Shown here: positions 31,594 through 40,278 of the stretch, piece by piece
Numbering within the stretch: the first letter of the stretch is position 1
How the letters are laid out: the number at the start of each line of letters is the position of its first letter
DNA from: Adlercreutzia faecimuris
Lineage (GTDB): Bacteria > Actinomycetota > Coriobacteriia > Coriobacteriales > Eggerthellaceae
Assembly (NCBI RefSeq): GCF_022669055.1
Contig: NZ_JAJMLW010000001.1
Span: 248,001 to 312,000 of the forward strand
Length of the DNA: 64,000 bases
Reading direction: 5' to 3'
Made by a program: the position numbers and the translations under genes
The notes under the pieces: model-generated
What the model was told of the DNA's origin: nothing
Seen by the model: only the letters and a program-made list of their open reading frames with translations
Database searches by the model: none

Positions 31594-31600
31594 CTATACT
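31573..31600 (+). promoter_or_regulatory. parA promoter overlapping parS
   Basis: -10 TATACT at 31595-31600. The -35 position (16-bp spacing) falls in the parS site 31573-31588, where only TGTTTC is present. ParB binding here would be expected to affect parAB transcription; that is inference from the overlap. Confidence 0.6.
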
Positions 31601-31627
31601 CTGAGCGATTTGAGAAAGGGGTTAGAC

Positions 31628-32590
31628 GTGGGCTTGTTAGACGGTCTGAAGCGGGAGAAGCCCGAGGAGGAGGCGCCTGTTCCCAGCGTTGCCTCGTCTC
31701 CTGACGACTTTGACGTAGAAAATGCGGAGGTGCTGGTGAGAGAGCCGGCTCCCATGGTGGTTGACCAGGCGGACAAGAAGCCGATCAAATCCTATAAGGA
31801 CAAGGCTCCGGTGCGCCATGTGGTCGGACAGACCAAGGTGGCGGCGATCATCAATCAGAAGGGTGGCGTGGGGAAGTCCACCACGGCCATCAACCTCTCG
31901 GCGGCGTTGGGGGCCATGGGGAAGCAGGTGCTCCTCGTCGACCTTGATCCTCAGGGCAATTCATCCAGTGGTCTGGGCATTGAGAAGGCGAACGTCGAGA
32001 ACTGCATCTACGACGTGCTCTTGAATGATGTCCCCATTGAGGAAGTCATTATCCCCGACGTGTGCCCCGGCTTGGATGTGGCTCCTGCTACCATCAACCT
32101 AGCCGGCGCCGAGGTCGAGCTGGTATCTGAGATGGCGCGTGAGAACCGCCTGAAGGACGCGGTGGGCACCATGCGGGGCAAGTATGACTTCATCTTCATC
32201 GACTGCCCACCCTCCCTGGGCCTTCTGACAGTCAACGCGCTGGTCGCGGCTGATAAGCTGCTCATTCCCATCCAGTGCGAGTTCTACGCACTCGAGGGCG
32301 TGACAAAACTTCTCGATTCGATGAAACGTGTCAAAACGCGCCTTAATCCCACGCTGGATATCTATGGCGTGCTTCTCACCATGTACGACGGCCGCACCAA
32401 CCTGTCCTTGCAGGTGGCTGAGGAGGTGCGGAACTACTTCGGCCGTGCCGTGTTCAAGACGGAGATCCCGCGCACGGTCAAGCTTTCCGAGGCTCCGAGC
32501 TTTGGACAGCCTATTACCGAGTATGAACCCAAGGGCAAGGGTGCTATTGCCTACATTGAGCTTGCGAAGGAAGTGATAAGCCGTGGCTAA
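31628..32590 (+). CDS. parA: chromosome partitioning ATPase ParA/Soj
   Basis: About 320 residues from a GTG at 31628, six bases after AAAGGGG; a TTG at 31610 is less well placed. An N-terminal acidic tail of about 70 residues precedes the ATPase: deviant Walker A QKGGVGKSTTAINLS, LVDLDPQGNSSSGLG, FIDCPPSLGLLTVNAL, IPIQCEFYALEG. The C-terminal DNA-binding Arg/Lys region is present. It drives origin segregation with ParB and the many parS sites. parB starts inside its end. Confidence 0.97.
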   Translation: MGLLDGLKREKPEEEAPVPSVASSPDDFDVENAEVLVREPAPMVVDQADKKPIKSYKDKAPVRHVVGQTKVAAIINQKGGVGKSTTAINLSAALGAMGKQVLLVDLDPQGNSSSGLGIEKANVENCIYDVLLNDVPIEEVIIPDVCPGLDVAPATINLAGAEVELVSEMARENRLKDAVGTMRGKYDFIFIDCPPSLGLLTVNALVAADKLLIPIQCEFYALEGVTKLLDSMKRVKTRLNPTLDIYGVLLTMYDGRTNLSLQVAEEVRNYFGRAVFKTEIPRTVKLSEAPSFGQPITEYEPKGKGAIAYIELAKEVISRG

Positions 32591-33641
32591 AGCGACGAAG
32601 GGCGGCCTGGGCCGTGGACTGAACTCCCTCTTGGGAGACTCTTACGATGAGGGAACCCCGGCACCTGCCCCGGCGCGTCCTGCTCGTCAGCGTGTGGTAG
32701 TGGAACCGGGTGAGATTCCGCAGTACGACCCCATTCTGGAGCCGCGAGATGTTTCACGTGAAACATTTTCCCCTGAGAAGGAGGAGCCGACGCCTGTTGA
32801 GCGTGAGGAGGCTTCTTCCGAGCACATCACCATCAAGGGGATCGTGTCCCGTAACGTGGATGAAGTGCCGATCGAGTGGGTGACCCCCAACCCGGATCAG
32901 CCGCGCACCCACTTCAAGCGCGAGGAGATCGAGGAGCTTGCGGCGTCAATCGAGAAGGACGGCCTGCTGCAGCCCATCCTCGTGCGCACGATGGGGAAAA
33001 ACGACTACCAGATCATCGCTGGCGAGCGTCGTTGGCAGGCTTGCAAGCTGCTCGGTGTCGAGAAGATTCCTGTGCGCATCAAGGATGTCGACGACGATCG
33101 TGCCCTCGAGCTGGCCCTAGTTGAGAACGTGCAGCGTTCCGACCTCAACCCCATCGAGGAGGCCTACGGCTATCGCCGCCTGATGGAGCGCAAGAACATG
33201 ACGCAGTCGGATGTGGCCCAGGCCATGTCGAAGGGCCGCTCTACTGTCGCCAATGCTCTTCGTCTGCTCGATCTGCCGCAGGATGCCCAGCAGCTGCTTT
33301 TCGAGGAGAAGATCACCGCTGGTCATGCTCGCGCTATCCTCTCCATCCCCAATAGCGAGGGCCGCGAGAAGCTCACCAGCAAGCTGATGGAGGAACGCCT
33401 CAACGTCCGTGAGACGGAGCAGCTGGCTCGCCTGCTGTCCGGTCGTCCCAAGGGTGAGGAAGCGCCGGTTCGCCAGCCGATGCCGGTCACTTACAAGCGC
33501 GTCGCCAAGGCCCTGCGTGATGTCCTCAAGACTAATGTGCGCGTGAGAACCAAGGGCGGGAAGAACAAGATTGAGATTGAGTTCCAAGATGAGGCGGAGC
33601 TGACCCGTCTTTTCGAGGAACTGCTTGCCTCGATTTCCTAG
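32583..33641 (+). CDS. parB: chromosome partitioning protein ParB/Spo0J
   Basis: 352 residues from a GTG overlapping parA by 8 bp. N-terminal GLGRGLNSLLG (ParA-stimulating peptide), CTPase motif AGERRWQA and ENVQRSDLNPIEEA, helix-turn-helix TQSDVAQAMSKGRSTVANALRLL that reads parS, and a C-terminal dimerisation domain. The disordered linker 20-95 contains VSRET (57-61), encoded by a parS site within the gene itself. Followed by a strong terminator. Confidence 0.98.
   Translation: MAKATKGGLGRGLNSLLGDSYDEGTPAPAPARPARQRVVVEPGEIPQYDPILEPRDVSRETFSPEKEEPTPVEREEASSEHITIKGIVSRNVDEVPIEWVTPNPDQPRTHFKREEIEELAASIEKDGLLQPILVRTMGKNDYQIIAGERRWQACKLLGVEKIPVRIKDVDDDRALELALVENVQRSDLNPIEEAYGYRRLMERKNMTQSDVAQAMSKGRSTVANALRLLDLPQDAQQLLFEEKITAGHARAILSIPNSEGREKLTSKLMEERLNVRETEQLARLLSGRPKGEEAPVRQPMPVTYKRVAKALRDVLKTNVRVRTKGGKNKIEIEFQDEAELTRLFEELLASIS
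32750..32765. other. parS: parS, exact, inside parB
   Basis: Read DVSRETF in the N-terminal linker of ParB. Confidence 0.95.
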
Positions 33642-33646
33642 TAACG

Positions 33647-33690
33647 CATAAAGAAAGGGCCCCGGCTTTGGTCGGGGCCCTTTCTTTATG
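33647..33690. terminator. bidirectional terminator between parB and rlmN
   Basis: A perfect 18-bp stem (CATAAAGAAAGGGCCCCG and complement) with an 8-nt loop. A/T-rich outer arms give a U-tract in both directions; it separates convergent parB and rlmN. Confidence 0.92.
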
Positions 33691-33698
33691 CAGGGGAA

Positions 33699-33714
33699 TG
33701 TTTCACGTGAAACA
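33699..33714. other. parS: parS, exact
   Basis: Between the parB/rlmN terminator and the rlmN stop; only 8 bp from the next site. Confidence 0.93.
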
Positions 33715-33716
33715 TT

Positions 33717-34769
33717 TCAGATTGTTTCACGTGAAACATTTTGGAGTGAGTTCTTCAGCTGTCCGCAGGCGCCGGCGATGTCCGAGCCGCGGGATCGTCT
33801 CATTGTGGCCTCGATGTGATGTTTACCAAGTGTGCTAATCCAGTGATCGGCGATGTAGCGAGGAGACGGCTGGAAGGGAGAGCCGGCGATTTTGTTCATG
33901 GGGAGCAGGTTCACGTGGCAGAGGAGTCCGTCGCAGAAGTCTAGCAGCGCCTGGAGGTCTTCCTCCCCATCATTGACACCCTTAATGAGGAGATATTCGA
34001 AGGACACGCGGCGGTTGGTCTTCTCGACGTAGTGTTTGAGGCTCTTCTTGAGAGAAGGAAGCGGCTGGTGAGAGACGCGGGGCATCAGCTGATCTCTCTT
34101 CTCCTGGATAGCCGAGTGCAGGGAAATGGCGAGGGTGAACTGCTCGGGCTCTTCGGCCAGCTGGTCAATCCCCGGGATAATGCCGCAGGTGGACACGGTG
34201 ATATGCCGTGCGCCGATATTGAACGAGTCAGCGGAGTTCGCCATGCGAAGGGCCTCGATGAGCGCATCGTAGTTGAGAAAGGGCTCACCTTGTCCCATGG
34301 CAACGAGATTAGTCACCCTGCGGCCGAAGTCACGCTCGACGAGGGATACCTGCTCCGTCATCTCATTGGCGGTGAGGTTGCGGCAGAAGCCCTCGCGACC
34401 TGTCGCACAGAACGCGCATTCCATGGCGCATCCCACCTGGGTGGAGAAACATACGGTCAGACGCTCGTCGTTCTCACCTGTCGGCATGGCGACGGTCTCG
34501 ACCATACAGCCGTCATGGAAACACACTACGTACTTCCTGGTTCCATCCTTGGAGACCTGGCGGTCGATCACCTCGCAGGTTGCGAGGGGGTAGTCTTGTG
34601 CGAGCTGAGCTCGGAAATCCTTAGGGAGGTTGGTCATCTCGTCATACGAGATGGCATGTTTTCCCACCAGCCACTCGTAGAGCTGCTTGGCACGGAATTT
34701 CGGCTGGCCATATCGTGAGGTCAGATCTTCAAGTTGGCTGAGGTTGTAGGTCTTTATCTCATTCATCAT
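33717..34769 (-). CDS. rlmN: dual-specificity RNA methyltransferase RlmN
   Basis: 350 residues. Radical-SAM cluster motif CAMECAFCATG, SAM-site GQGEPFLNYDAL, and C-terminal SRGSDIAGACGQL with the catalytic Cys. It methylates A2503 of 23S rRNA and A37 of tRNAs. The last seven residues, NVSRETI, are encoded by a parS site ending the gene, so the C-terminal tail is parS-derived. A TATAAT -10 lies at 34781-34776 on this strand, with parS 34803 at the -35 position. Confidence 0.97.
   Translation of the reverse strand: MMNEIKTYNLSQLEDLTSRYGQPKFRAKQLYEWLVGKHAISYDEMTNLPKDFRAQLAQDYPLATCEVIDRQVSKDGTRKYVVCFHDGCMVETVAMPTGENDERLTVCFSTQVGCAMECAFCATGREGFCRNLTANEMTEQVSLVERDFGRRVTNLVAMGQGEPFLNYDALIEALRMANSADSFNIGARHITVSTCGIIPGIDQLAEEPEQFTLAISLHSAIQEKRDQLMPRVSHQPLPSLKKSLKHYVEKTNRRVSFEYLLIKGVNDGEEDLQALLDFCDGLLCHVNLLPMNKIAGSPFQPSPRYIADHWISTLGKHHIEATMRRSRGSDIAGACGQLKNSLQNVSRETI
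33723..33738. other. parS: parS, exact (coding, rlmN C-terminus)
   Basis: Encodes the last residues NVSRETI of RlmN. Confidence 0.94.
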
Positions 34770-34775
34770 GCCGCC

Positions 34776-34818
34776 ATTATAGGCGACGGTGTGAGAGGAA
34801 AATGTTTCACGTGAAACA
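34776..34818 (-). promoter_or_regulatory. rlmN promoter with parS at -35
   Basis: Minus-strand -10 TATAAT (34781-34776), only 7 bp from the start codon, so the transcript would be nearly leaderless. The -35 position (34804-34799, 17-bp spacing) touches the parS site 34803-34818. Confidence 0.5.
34803..34818. other. parS: parS, exact
   Basis: Upstream of rlmN, touching its -35 position. Confidence 0.93.
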
Positions 34819-34846
34819 TTTGAACTTCAGAATGGGAAAAGCGCTC

Positions 34847-34874
34847 GCAAAATGTTTCACGTGAAACATTTTGC
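34847..34874. other. parS: parS, exact, in a 28-bp palindrome
   Basis: The 16-mer is 34853-34868, midway between divergent rlmN and ddl. Confidence 0.93.
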
Positions 34875-34900
34875 CCTGGTACAAGTGGAGGAAGTGGCCT

Positions 34901-34926
34901 AAGAATGTTTCACGTGAAACATTCTT
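34901..34926. other. parS: parS, exact, in a 26-bp palindrome
   Basis: The 16-mer is 34906-34921, overlapping the ddl -35 position. Confidence 0.93.
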
Positions 34927-34945
34927 CATAGGCAAATGCTATACT
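34906..34945 (+). promoter_or_regulatory. ddl promoter with parS at -35
   Basis: -10 TATACT (34940-34945). With a 17-bp spacer the -35 hexamer falls at 34917-34922, within the right half of parS 34906-34921. Confidence 0.5.
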
Positions 34946-34985
34946 TGCGGCCGCTTATCTTAGTTCATGGAAAGGTGGGGAACGT

Positions 34986-35939
34986 ATGTTCGAATCCTTT
35001 GATCCATCATCGTGTAAGGTTGTCATTCTGGCCGGCGGCTCCAGCGGGGAGAGGGAGATTTCCCTGGCCTCGGGTGAGGGTGCCCGCTCGGCGTTGGTCG
35101 AGGCAGGGTTTGAGGTCAGCGTGCTTGATCCAGCGAACCGCGGGGATCTAGAGGTTCTTCTGGGGGGCAGCTTCGACGTGGCCTTCCTCTGCCTTCACGG
35201 CAAGGGAGGCGAGGATGGGTCGATCCAGGGGTTCCTGGAGACCATCGGACTTCCCTATACCGGCTCGGGCGTGTGGGCGAGCGCGCTGGCCATCGACAAG
35301 GAGAAGGCCAAGGTGTTCTACCGTGCGGCCGGCATCCCCACTCCGGAATCGCTGGTGGTGACGCGCGATGAGCTGGTCTCCGTGGCCCAGATAGTCGCTG
35401 AGCTGGGGGAACGGTGCGTGGTGAAGCCTAATACCGAGGGGAGCTCGCTCGGCGTCTTCATCGTCGAGTCCGCCGAGGAGCTGGAGGGGGCCATCGATCA
35501 GGCCTTCCAGGTGGGCGAGAGGCTTCTGGTGGAGCGCTACGTCAAGGGCACCGAGCTGACGGTGGCCGTGGTAGGCAACGACGATCCGACGGCGCTGCCG
35601 ATCATCGAGATCATCCCGCAGAGCGCCTCCTACGACTTCGAGTCGAAGTACGCGCCCGGCGGATCGCAGCACATCTGCCCCGCCCGTCTGCCTGAGGATA
35701 TCGCCGCCCGCATCCGGGAGCAGGCCGTCGCCGCGCACCGGGTGCTCGGCTGCGCGGGGATGTCCCGCTCTGACTTCCTCCTGGACGAGGACGGGGTGGC
35801 GTGGATCCTCGAGACGAACACCATCCCCGGCATGACGGCCACGTCGCTTCTCCCCGACGCGGCACGAGCGGCGGGCATCAGCTTCCCCGACCTGTGCACG
35901 CAACTCATCGGCTTCGCCCTGGAGGATGCGCGGCGTTAG
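34986..35939 (+). CDS. ddl: D-alanine--D-alanine ligase
   Basis: 317 residues. ATP-grasp enzyme making the D-Ala-D-Ala dipeptide for peptidoglycan. N-terminal LAGGSSGEREISLASG, serine loop around EGSSLGVF, catalytic-site PARLPEDI and RSDFLLDEDG, ETNTIPGMTATSLLP. Complete and of normal length. RBS AAAGGTGGGG. A 44-bp palindrome centred on parS follows the stop. Confidence 0.96.
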   Translation: MFESFDPSSCKVVILAGGSSGEREISLASGEGARSALVEAGFEVSVLDPANRGDLEVLLGGSFDVAFLCLHGKGGEDGSIQGFLETIGLPYTGSGVWASALAIDKEKAKVFYRAAGIPTPESLVVTRDELVSVAQIVAELGERCVVKPNTEGSSLGVFIVESAEELEGAIDQAFQVGERLLVERYVKGTELTVAVVGNDDPTALPIIEIIPQSASYDFESKYAPGGSQHICPARLPEDIAARIREQAVAAHRVLGCAGMSRSDFLLDEDGVAWILETNTIPGMTATSLLPDAARAAGISFPDLCTQLIGFALEDARR

Positions 35940-35965
35940 GTTCCCGGATCAAGGGGTAACACGAA

Positions 35966-36009
35966 AACAGGGCCCGGAATGTTTCACGTGAAACATTCCG
36001 GGCCCTGTT
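35966..36009. other. parS: parS, exact, in a 44-bp perfect palindrome
   Basis: The 16-mer is 35980-35995, with 14-bp complementary arms (AACAGGGCCCGGAA). Longest palindrome in the window; follows the ddl stop without a T-run. Confidence 0.95.
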
Positions 36010-36108
36010 CGTTGGAATGGGTGGGTTACGAGGGGCAACGTGATGCGGCTCACCGCAGGGAAGTCGGCGTCATCGCGCCAGGACACGCCGTGGCGAGCCT
36101 CGTAAACG

Positions 36109-36747
36109 CTAGAACAGCCCGCAGGACTTGAGGGCGAACATAGCGCCGGCCACTAGTGCCAGAAGGAAGGCCCAGCTGATGATATAGCAGCCCTTATTGC
36201 CCTTGCGCCCCTGCTCGATGGCCTTCTCACTGAGGGAACGGCGGCTCTTCATGACCACCGTGCCCTTCTCCTTGGCGGGCATGGGAACGGTCTGGTCGGG
36301 CAGCCAGGTGCCGTTGCTCTCGATGACGCGCGTTACTCCCTCGTCGCTGAGGGTCACGTTCACGCGCACGCCGTCCTGCATGCGCAGCGCCACGTTCTGC
36401 ACAAAAGCTTCGAACGCGTCAGCCTGGTGGGGGTCGTAGGCCATGACGGCCATCTCGCCCCAGTAATGGCCCGGCTCGGGGGCCTCGGTGAAGGCGATGA
36501 ACGACAGCACGGCCGTGAGGGTGAGTCCGCGCGCGGAGAGGATGCTCAGGTCGCGCGAGAACTCGGGGTCGAAGAAGCCGATGCGCTGGTCGAACCGGCT
36601 GACGAGCCACGCCTTGTGGTCGGCGCCGTCCATGGTGCACTCGATGCGGTATGCGTCGCCGACGAGGTTGTCGGCGCCGAGCAGCCGCCCGGCGTCCTTC
36701 TTCGACTCAGTCTCGAAGCGATGATATGTACCGAAATACTGATTCAT
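36109..36747 (-). CDS. hypothetical protein with C-terminal membrane anchor
   Basis: About 212 residues, not recognised. Starts MNQYFGTYHRFETESKK with GGAGAG upstream; a start further out is possible but less likely. The soluble part has mixed alpha/beta composition (KAWLVSRFDQRIGFFDPEFS). A Lys/Arg-rich segment (170-190) leads into one hydrophobic helix at the very end (about 193-208), as in tail-anchored proteins facing the cytoplasm. It is divergent from the exonuclease-helicase gene. The gap 35940-36108 contains the parS palindrome and nothing else that I recognise. Confidence 0.7.
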   Translation of the reverse strand: MNQYFGTYHRFETESKKDAGRLLGADNLVGDAYRIECTMDGADHKAWLVSRFDQRIGFFDPEFSRDLSILSARGLTLTAVLSFIAFTEAPEPGHYWGEMAVMAYDPHQADAFEAFVQNVALRMQDGVRVNVTLSDEGVTRVIESNGTWLPDQTVPMPAKEKGTVVMKSRRSLSEKAIEQGRKGNKGCYIISWAFLLALVAGAMFALKSCGLF

Positions 36748-36941
36748 GGGGCTCTCCGTTCCGCGGGGTACGGTGGGGTTGTTACAATAGCGGGACGCGC
36801 AGCCGCCGGAAGGCGCCCTCTTCTGTTGTCGGGTCATTCTCCCTTGTTTTCGCCTTGAGAGGAACCCCTCACCTGCAAACGGCCGGCCATGCGCGGGAGA
36901 GAGGCGCGGAATTCACCTATCCAATGGGATTCGAGGAACGC

Positions 36942-39900
36942 ATGAGTGACAAGCTCGTTGAGGATACTGCGGAGGAGACCGCCAGCGCGGCGCCCCAGGG
37001 CGTCGAGAATGTTTCACGTGAAACATTCTGCGCGGGAGAAGGAGCGGAAGGCGCCGAGCTGCCGGGGGAGCTGGCGCGGTTCATCAGCGACGGGACGTGC
37101 GCGGATGTGGTGGCGCGCTACGCCGCGCTTCCCGCGCAGGCCGCGGCGGCGGACTACGGCGAGCTCGACCGCAACATCGTGGTCATCGACACCGAGACGA
37201 CCGGCTTCTCGCTCAGCCATGACGAGCTGACGCAGATCGCCGCCGCGCGCATGGAGCGCGGGGAGATAGTCGACTGGTTCATCACGTTTGTTAACCCTGG
37301 TAAACCTATTCCGGATGACGTCGCCCATCTGACGAACATCCATGATGAGGACGTAGCGGACGCGCCGCTTCCGGCGGAGGCGCTCGCCCAGCTGGTGGAG
37401 TTCGTGGGGGACGCCAAGGTGGTCGCCCACAACGCGGAGTTCGACCGTAACTTCACCACGAAGCACCCGGCGGGCTATCCACTGCTGGAGAACCAGTGGC
37501 TCGACTCGCTCGACCTGGCGCGCATCGCGCTGCCGCGCATGAAGTCCCACCGGCTGATCGATCTGGTGCGCGCGTTCGGCGCGCCGCTGTCGACCCATCG
37601 CGCGGACGAGGACGTGGCCGCCACCTGCGCGCTGTTCCGCATCCTGCTGGCCGGCGTCGACGCCATGCCCGAGCCGCTGGTGCGCGAGATCGCGAAGATG
37701 GCGCCGGCGGATCAGTGGCCCACGGTGGCCGTATTCGACTACTTCGCCCGGCGTAAGGCCCAGGAGGGCCTCGAGATAGCGCCCGACCTGCTGGAGGGCG
37801 CGCCCGCCACTGCGGATGTTTCACGTGAAATACCCGGCGTCACGCAGAAGGGGGACACCGCGCAAGGAGAAGGCGTGCTGCAGGGTGAGGGCGCCGTGCA
37901 AGGCGCGTCCATCGGGTCGCCCGCCGCCGCGCCGCGCGATGAGTTCGACGTGATGTTCGGCGTGCCTCCCGCGGCGCCCGCCGCAACGGCCGGCACCCAG
38001 CTGTCGGCGTTCGCCCCGGCGGCGGAGCGGTTCTCGCTCCGGGCGATGCGGCGTGAGCGGCTGCGCGGCGACGAGCGGCGCGCCAAGCTGGATGCCGACG
38101 CCATCGCCGAGGATCCCTATCGCGATCTACGCTTTCCGACGCAGCAGGACGTCGCCGAGGCCTTCACCGCCGAGGGCCTGGTCGGCGGTCTCTACGACGA
38201 CTACGTGCCGCGCGAGGAGCAGCGCGTCATGGCCGAGGCCGTGCGCCATGCCTTCGACAGCTCGCGCAACCTGATGGTGGAGGCGGGCACGGGCGTCGGC
38301 AAGTCCATGGCCTACCTGGTTCCCGCTACCATGACCTCCTTAATCAATAATGTGACCGTCGGCGTGGCCACCAAGACGAACGCCCTGCTCGACCAGCTGG
38401 TGCATCACGAGCTGCCGGCCCTGGCCGAGGCGCTGGCGGCGCGCGGGCAGGAGCTCACCTTCACGTCGCTCAAGGGCTTCTCGCATTACCCGTGCCTGCG
38501 CCGCATCGAGCGCATCGTGGAAGAGGGCCCGCGCCTGCGCACGGTCGGCAACAAGGAGTACCCGCAGGCCCCGGCGCTCGCCGCGCTGCTCTCGTTCATC
38601 GAGCAGACCGACTACGACGACCTGGACGGCCTGAAGATCGACTACCGCGTGCTGCCGCGGCGCAGCGTCACCACCACGAGCCACGACTGCCTGCGCCGCA
38701 AGTGCCCCTTCTACGGCACCAGCTGCTTCGTGCACGGCGCGCGTCGCCGCGCCGAGACTGCCAACGTGGTGGTCACCAACCACAGCCTGCTCTTCTGTGA
38801 CCTGGCCGCCGACAACGGGCTTCTGCCCCCCATCCGCTACTGGGTGGTCGACGAGGCCCATGGCGCCGAGAACGAGGCGCGCCGCGCGTTCTCCATCGAG
38901 ATGCCCGCCGACGACATCCGCTTCCTCGCGCGCCGCGTGGCCGGCGACGAGTCATCGCGCAACGTCTTCTCGCGCGCCGAGCGCGCGGCGGTCATCCCCG
39001 GCCGCGAGGAGGGCGCCGCCCTGTTCTACGCCCTGGCCAACAAGGCGCGCAGCGCCGGCCAGGCTTTCGCCGAGGCCGCCGAGCCGTTCTGCGAGGCCCT
39101 GCGCGGCTTGCTGTTCTTCGACACGAACCGCCGCGGCAAGGGCTACGAGGTGGTGGAGCTGTGGATCAACGCGGACATCCGCTCGTCGGCCACCTGGGCC
39201 GACGTGGTGGAGAAGGGCCGCGCCATGGCGGATCGGGCCGAGAAGCTGGTCACGGCGTGCCAGGAGATGGTGGCGCTGCTCGAGGACGCCGAGGGCGCCG
39301 CGGTGGTGCAGCGGGAGATCGCCTCCATCGCGCTGGAGCTCAAGGACATCATGCGCGCGGTCGAGGTCATCCTCGTCACCGCGCCCGACACCTACGTCTA
39401 TGCCGCCACGCTCAGCCGCAAGGGGGATCGCCCGGTCGACCAGCTGACGGCGATGCCGTTCAACGTGGGCGCCGCGCTTGACGAGATGCTCTACGCGAAC
39501 ACGCACTCGGTGGTGTTCGCCTCAGCCACGCTCACGGTGGGAGATTCCTTCGCGGCCTTCGAGGGGGCGATGGGACTCAACACGAGCGAGGCGTCGGCGT
39601 GCGACACGCTGCTGCTGGCGTCAAGCTATGACTTCGACGCCCACATGCACGTGTTCGTGGCCAGCGACATGCCCGAGCCCAACGACCCGCGCTACCTGGA
39701 GGTGCTCGAGCGGCTCCTCGTCGGCACCCACCGCGCCCAGCGCGGCAGCATGCTCACGCTGTTCACCAACCGCCGCGAGATGGAGAAGAGCTTCGAGGCC
39801 GTCCAGCCGGCCCTCAAGGAGGACGACCTGCGGCTGGTGTGCCAGAAGTGGGGCGTGTCGGTGAAGGGCCTGCGCGACGACTTCCTGGCCGACGAGCACC

Positions 39901-40259
39901 TGTCGCTGTTCGCCCTCAAGAGCTTCTGGGAGGGCTTCGACGCGCCGGGCGCCACGCTCAAGGGCGTGATCATCCCGAAGCTGCCCTTCGCCAAGCCCAC
40001 CGATCCGCTGTCCTGTGAGCGCGGGGCCCGCGACGACGCGGCGTGGCGCCGCTACGTGCTGCCCGCCGCCGTCATGGAGACCAAGCAGGCCGCCGGCCGC
40101 CTCATCCGCAAGGCCGATGACGAGGGAGTCCTCATCCTGGCGGACAAGCGGCTGGTGACCAAGGGCTACGGCAAGTCGTTCCTCAAGTCGCTGCCGAGCC
40201 GCAACATCACGGTGTGCACCATCGACGAGATCATCGCCGCGCTCGAGCAGGCGTCCTAG
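36942..40259 (+). CDS. dinG: DnaQ-like exonuclease fused to DinG-type helicase
   Basis: About 1105 residues, starting MSDKLVEDTAEETAS with GAGGAA at -9; ATG 36924 is an alternative. Domain 1 (about 65-245) is a DEDD 3'-5' exonuclease (VVIDTETTGFS, HNAEFDR, HRADEDVAA). Domain 2 (about 420-1100) is an XPD/DinG superfamily 2 helicase with VEAGTGVGKSMAY, iron-sulphur-type cysteines (CLRRKCPFYGTSC), VDEAH and C-terminal QAAGRLIRKADD. Disordered linkers carry two parS sites: VSRETF (about residues 24-29) and a one-mismatch site read VSREI. Such fusions act in DNA repair or R-loop/replication conflict resolution. Confidence 0.93.
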   Translation: MSDKLVEDTAEETASAAPQGVENVSRETFCAGEGAEGAELPGELARFISDGTCADVVARYAALPAQAAAADYGELDRNIVVIDTETTGFSLSHDELTQIAAARMERGEIVDWFITFVNPGKPIPDDVAHLTNIHDEDVADAPLPAEALAQLVEFVGDAKVVAHNAEFDRNFTTKHPAGYPLLENQWLDSLDLARIALPRMKSHRLIDLVRAFGAPLSTHRADEDVAATCALFRILLAGVDAMPEPLVREIAKMAPADQWPTVAVFDYFARRKAQEGLEIAPDLLEGAPATADVSREIPGVTQKGDTAQGEGVLQGEGAVQGASIGSPAAAPRDEFDVMFGVPPAAPAATAGTQLSAFAPAAERFSLRAMRRERLRGDERRAKLDADAIAEDPYRDLRFPTQQDVAEAFTAEGLVGGLYDDYVPREEQRVMAEAVRHAFDSSRNLMVEAGTGVGKSMAYLVPATMTSLINNVTVGVATKTNALLDQLVHHELPALAEALAARGQELTFTSLKGFSHYPCLRRIERIVEEGPRLRTVGNKEYPQAPALAALLSFIEQTDYDDLDGLKIDYRVLPRRSVTTTSHDCLRRKCPFYGTSCFVHGARRRAETANVVVTNHSLLFCDLAADNGLLPPIRYWVVDEAHGAENEARRAFSIEMPADDIRFLARRVAGDESSRNVFSRAERAAVIPGREEGAALFYALANKARSAGQAFAEAAEPFCEALRGLLFFDTNRRGKGYEVVELWINADIRSSATWADVVEKGRAMADRAEKLVTACQEMVALLEDAEGAAVVQREIASIALELKDIMRAVEVILVTAPDTYVYAATLSRKGDRPVDQLTAMPFNVGAALDEMLYANTHSVVFASATLTVGDSFAAFEGAMGLNTSEASACDTLLLASSYDFDAHMHVFVASDMPEPNDPRYLEVLERLLVGTHRAQRGSMLTLFTNRREMEKSFEAVQPALKEDDLRLVCQKWGVSVKGLRDDFLADEHLSLFALKSFWEGFDAPGATLKGVIIPKLPFAKPTDPLSCERGARDDAAWRRYVLPAAVMETKQAAGRLIRKADDEGVLILADKRLVTKGYGKSFLKSLPSRNITVCTIDEIIAALEQAS
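37010..37025. other. parS: parS, exact (coding)
   Basis: Near the start of the exonuclease-helicase gene, read NVSRETF. Confidence 0.94.
37817..37832. other. parS: parS, one mismatch (coding)
   Basis: TGTTTCACGTGAAATA in the exonuclease-helicase linker, read VSREI. Possibly decaying. Confidence 0.75.
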
Positions 40260-40278
40260 GAGGCGCGGAAGGCGAGCG

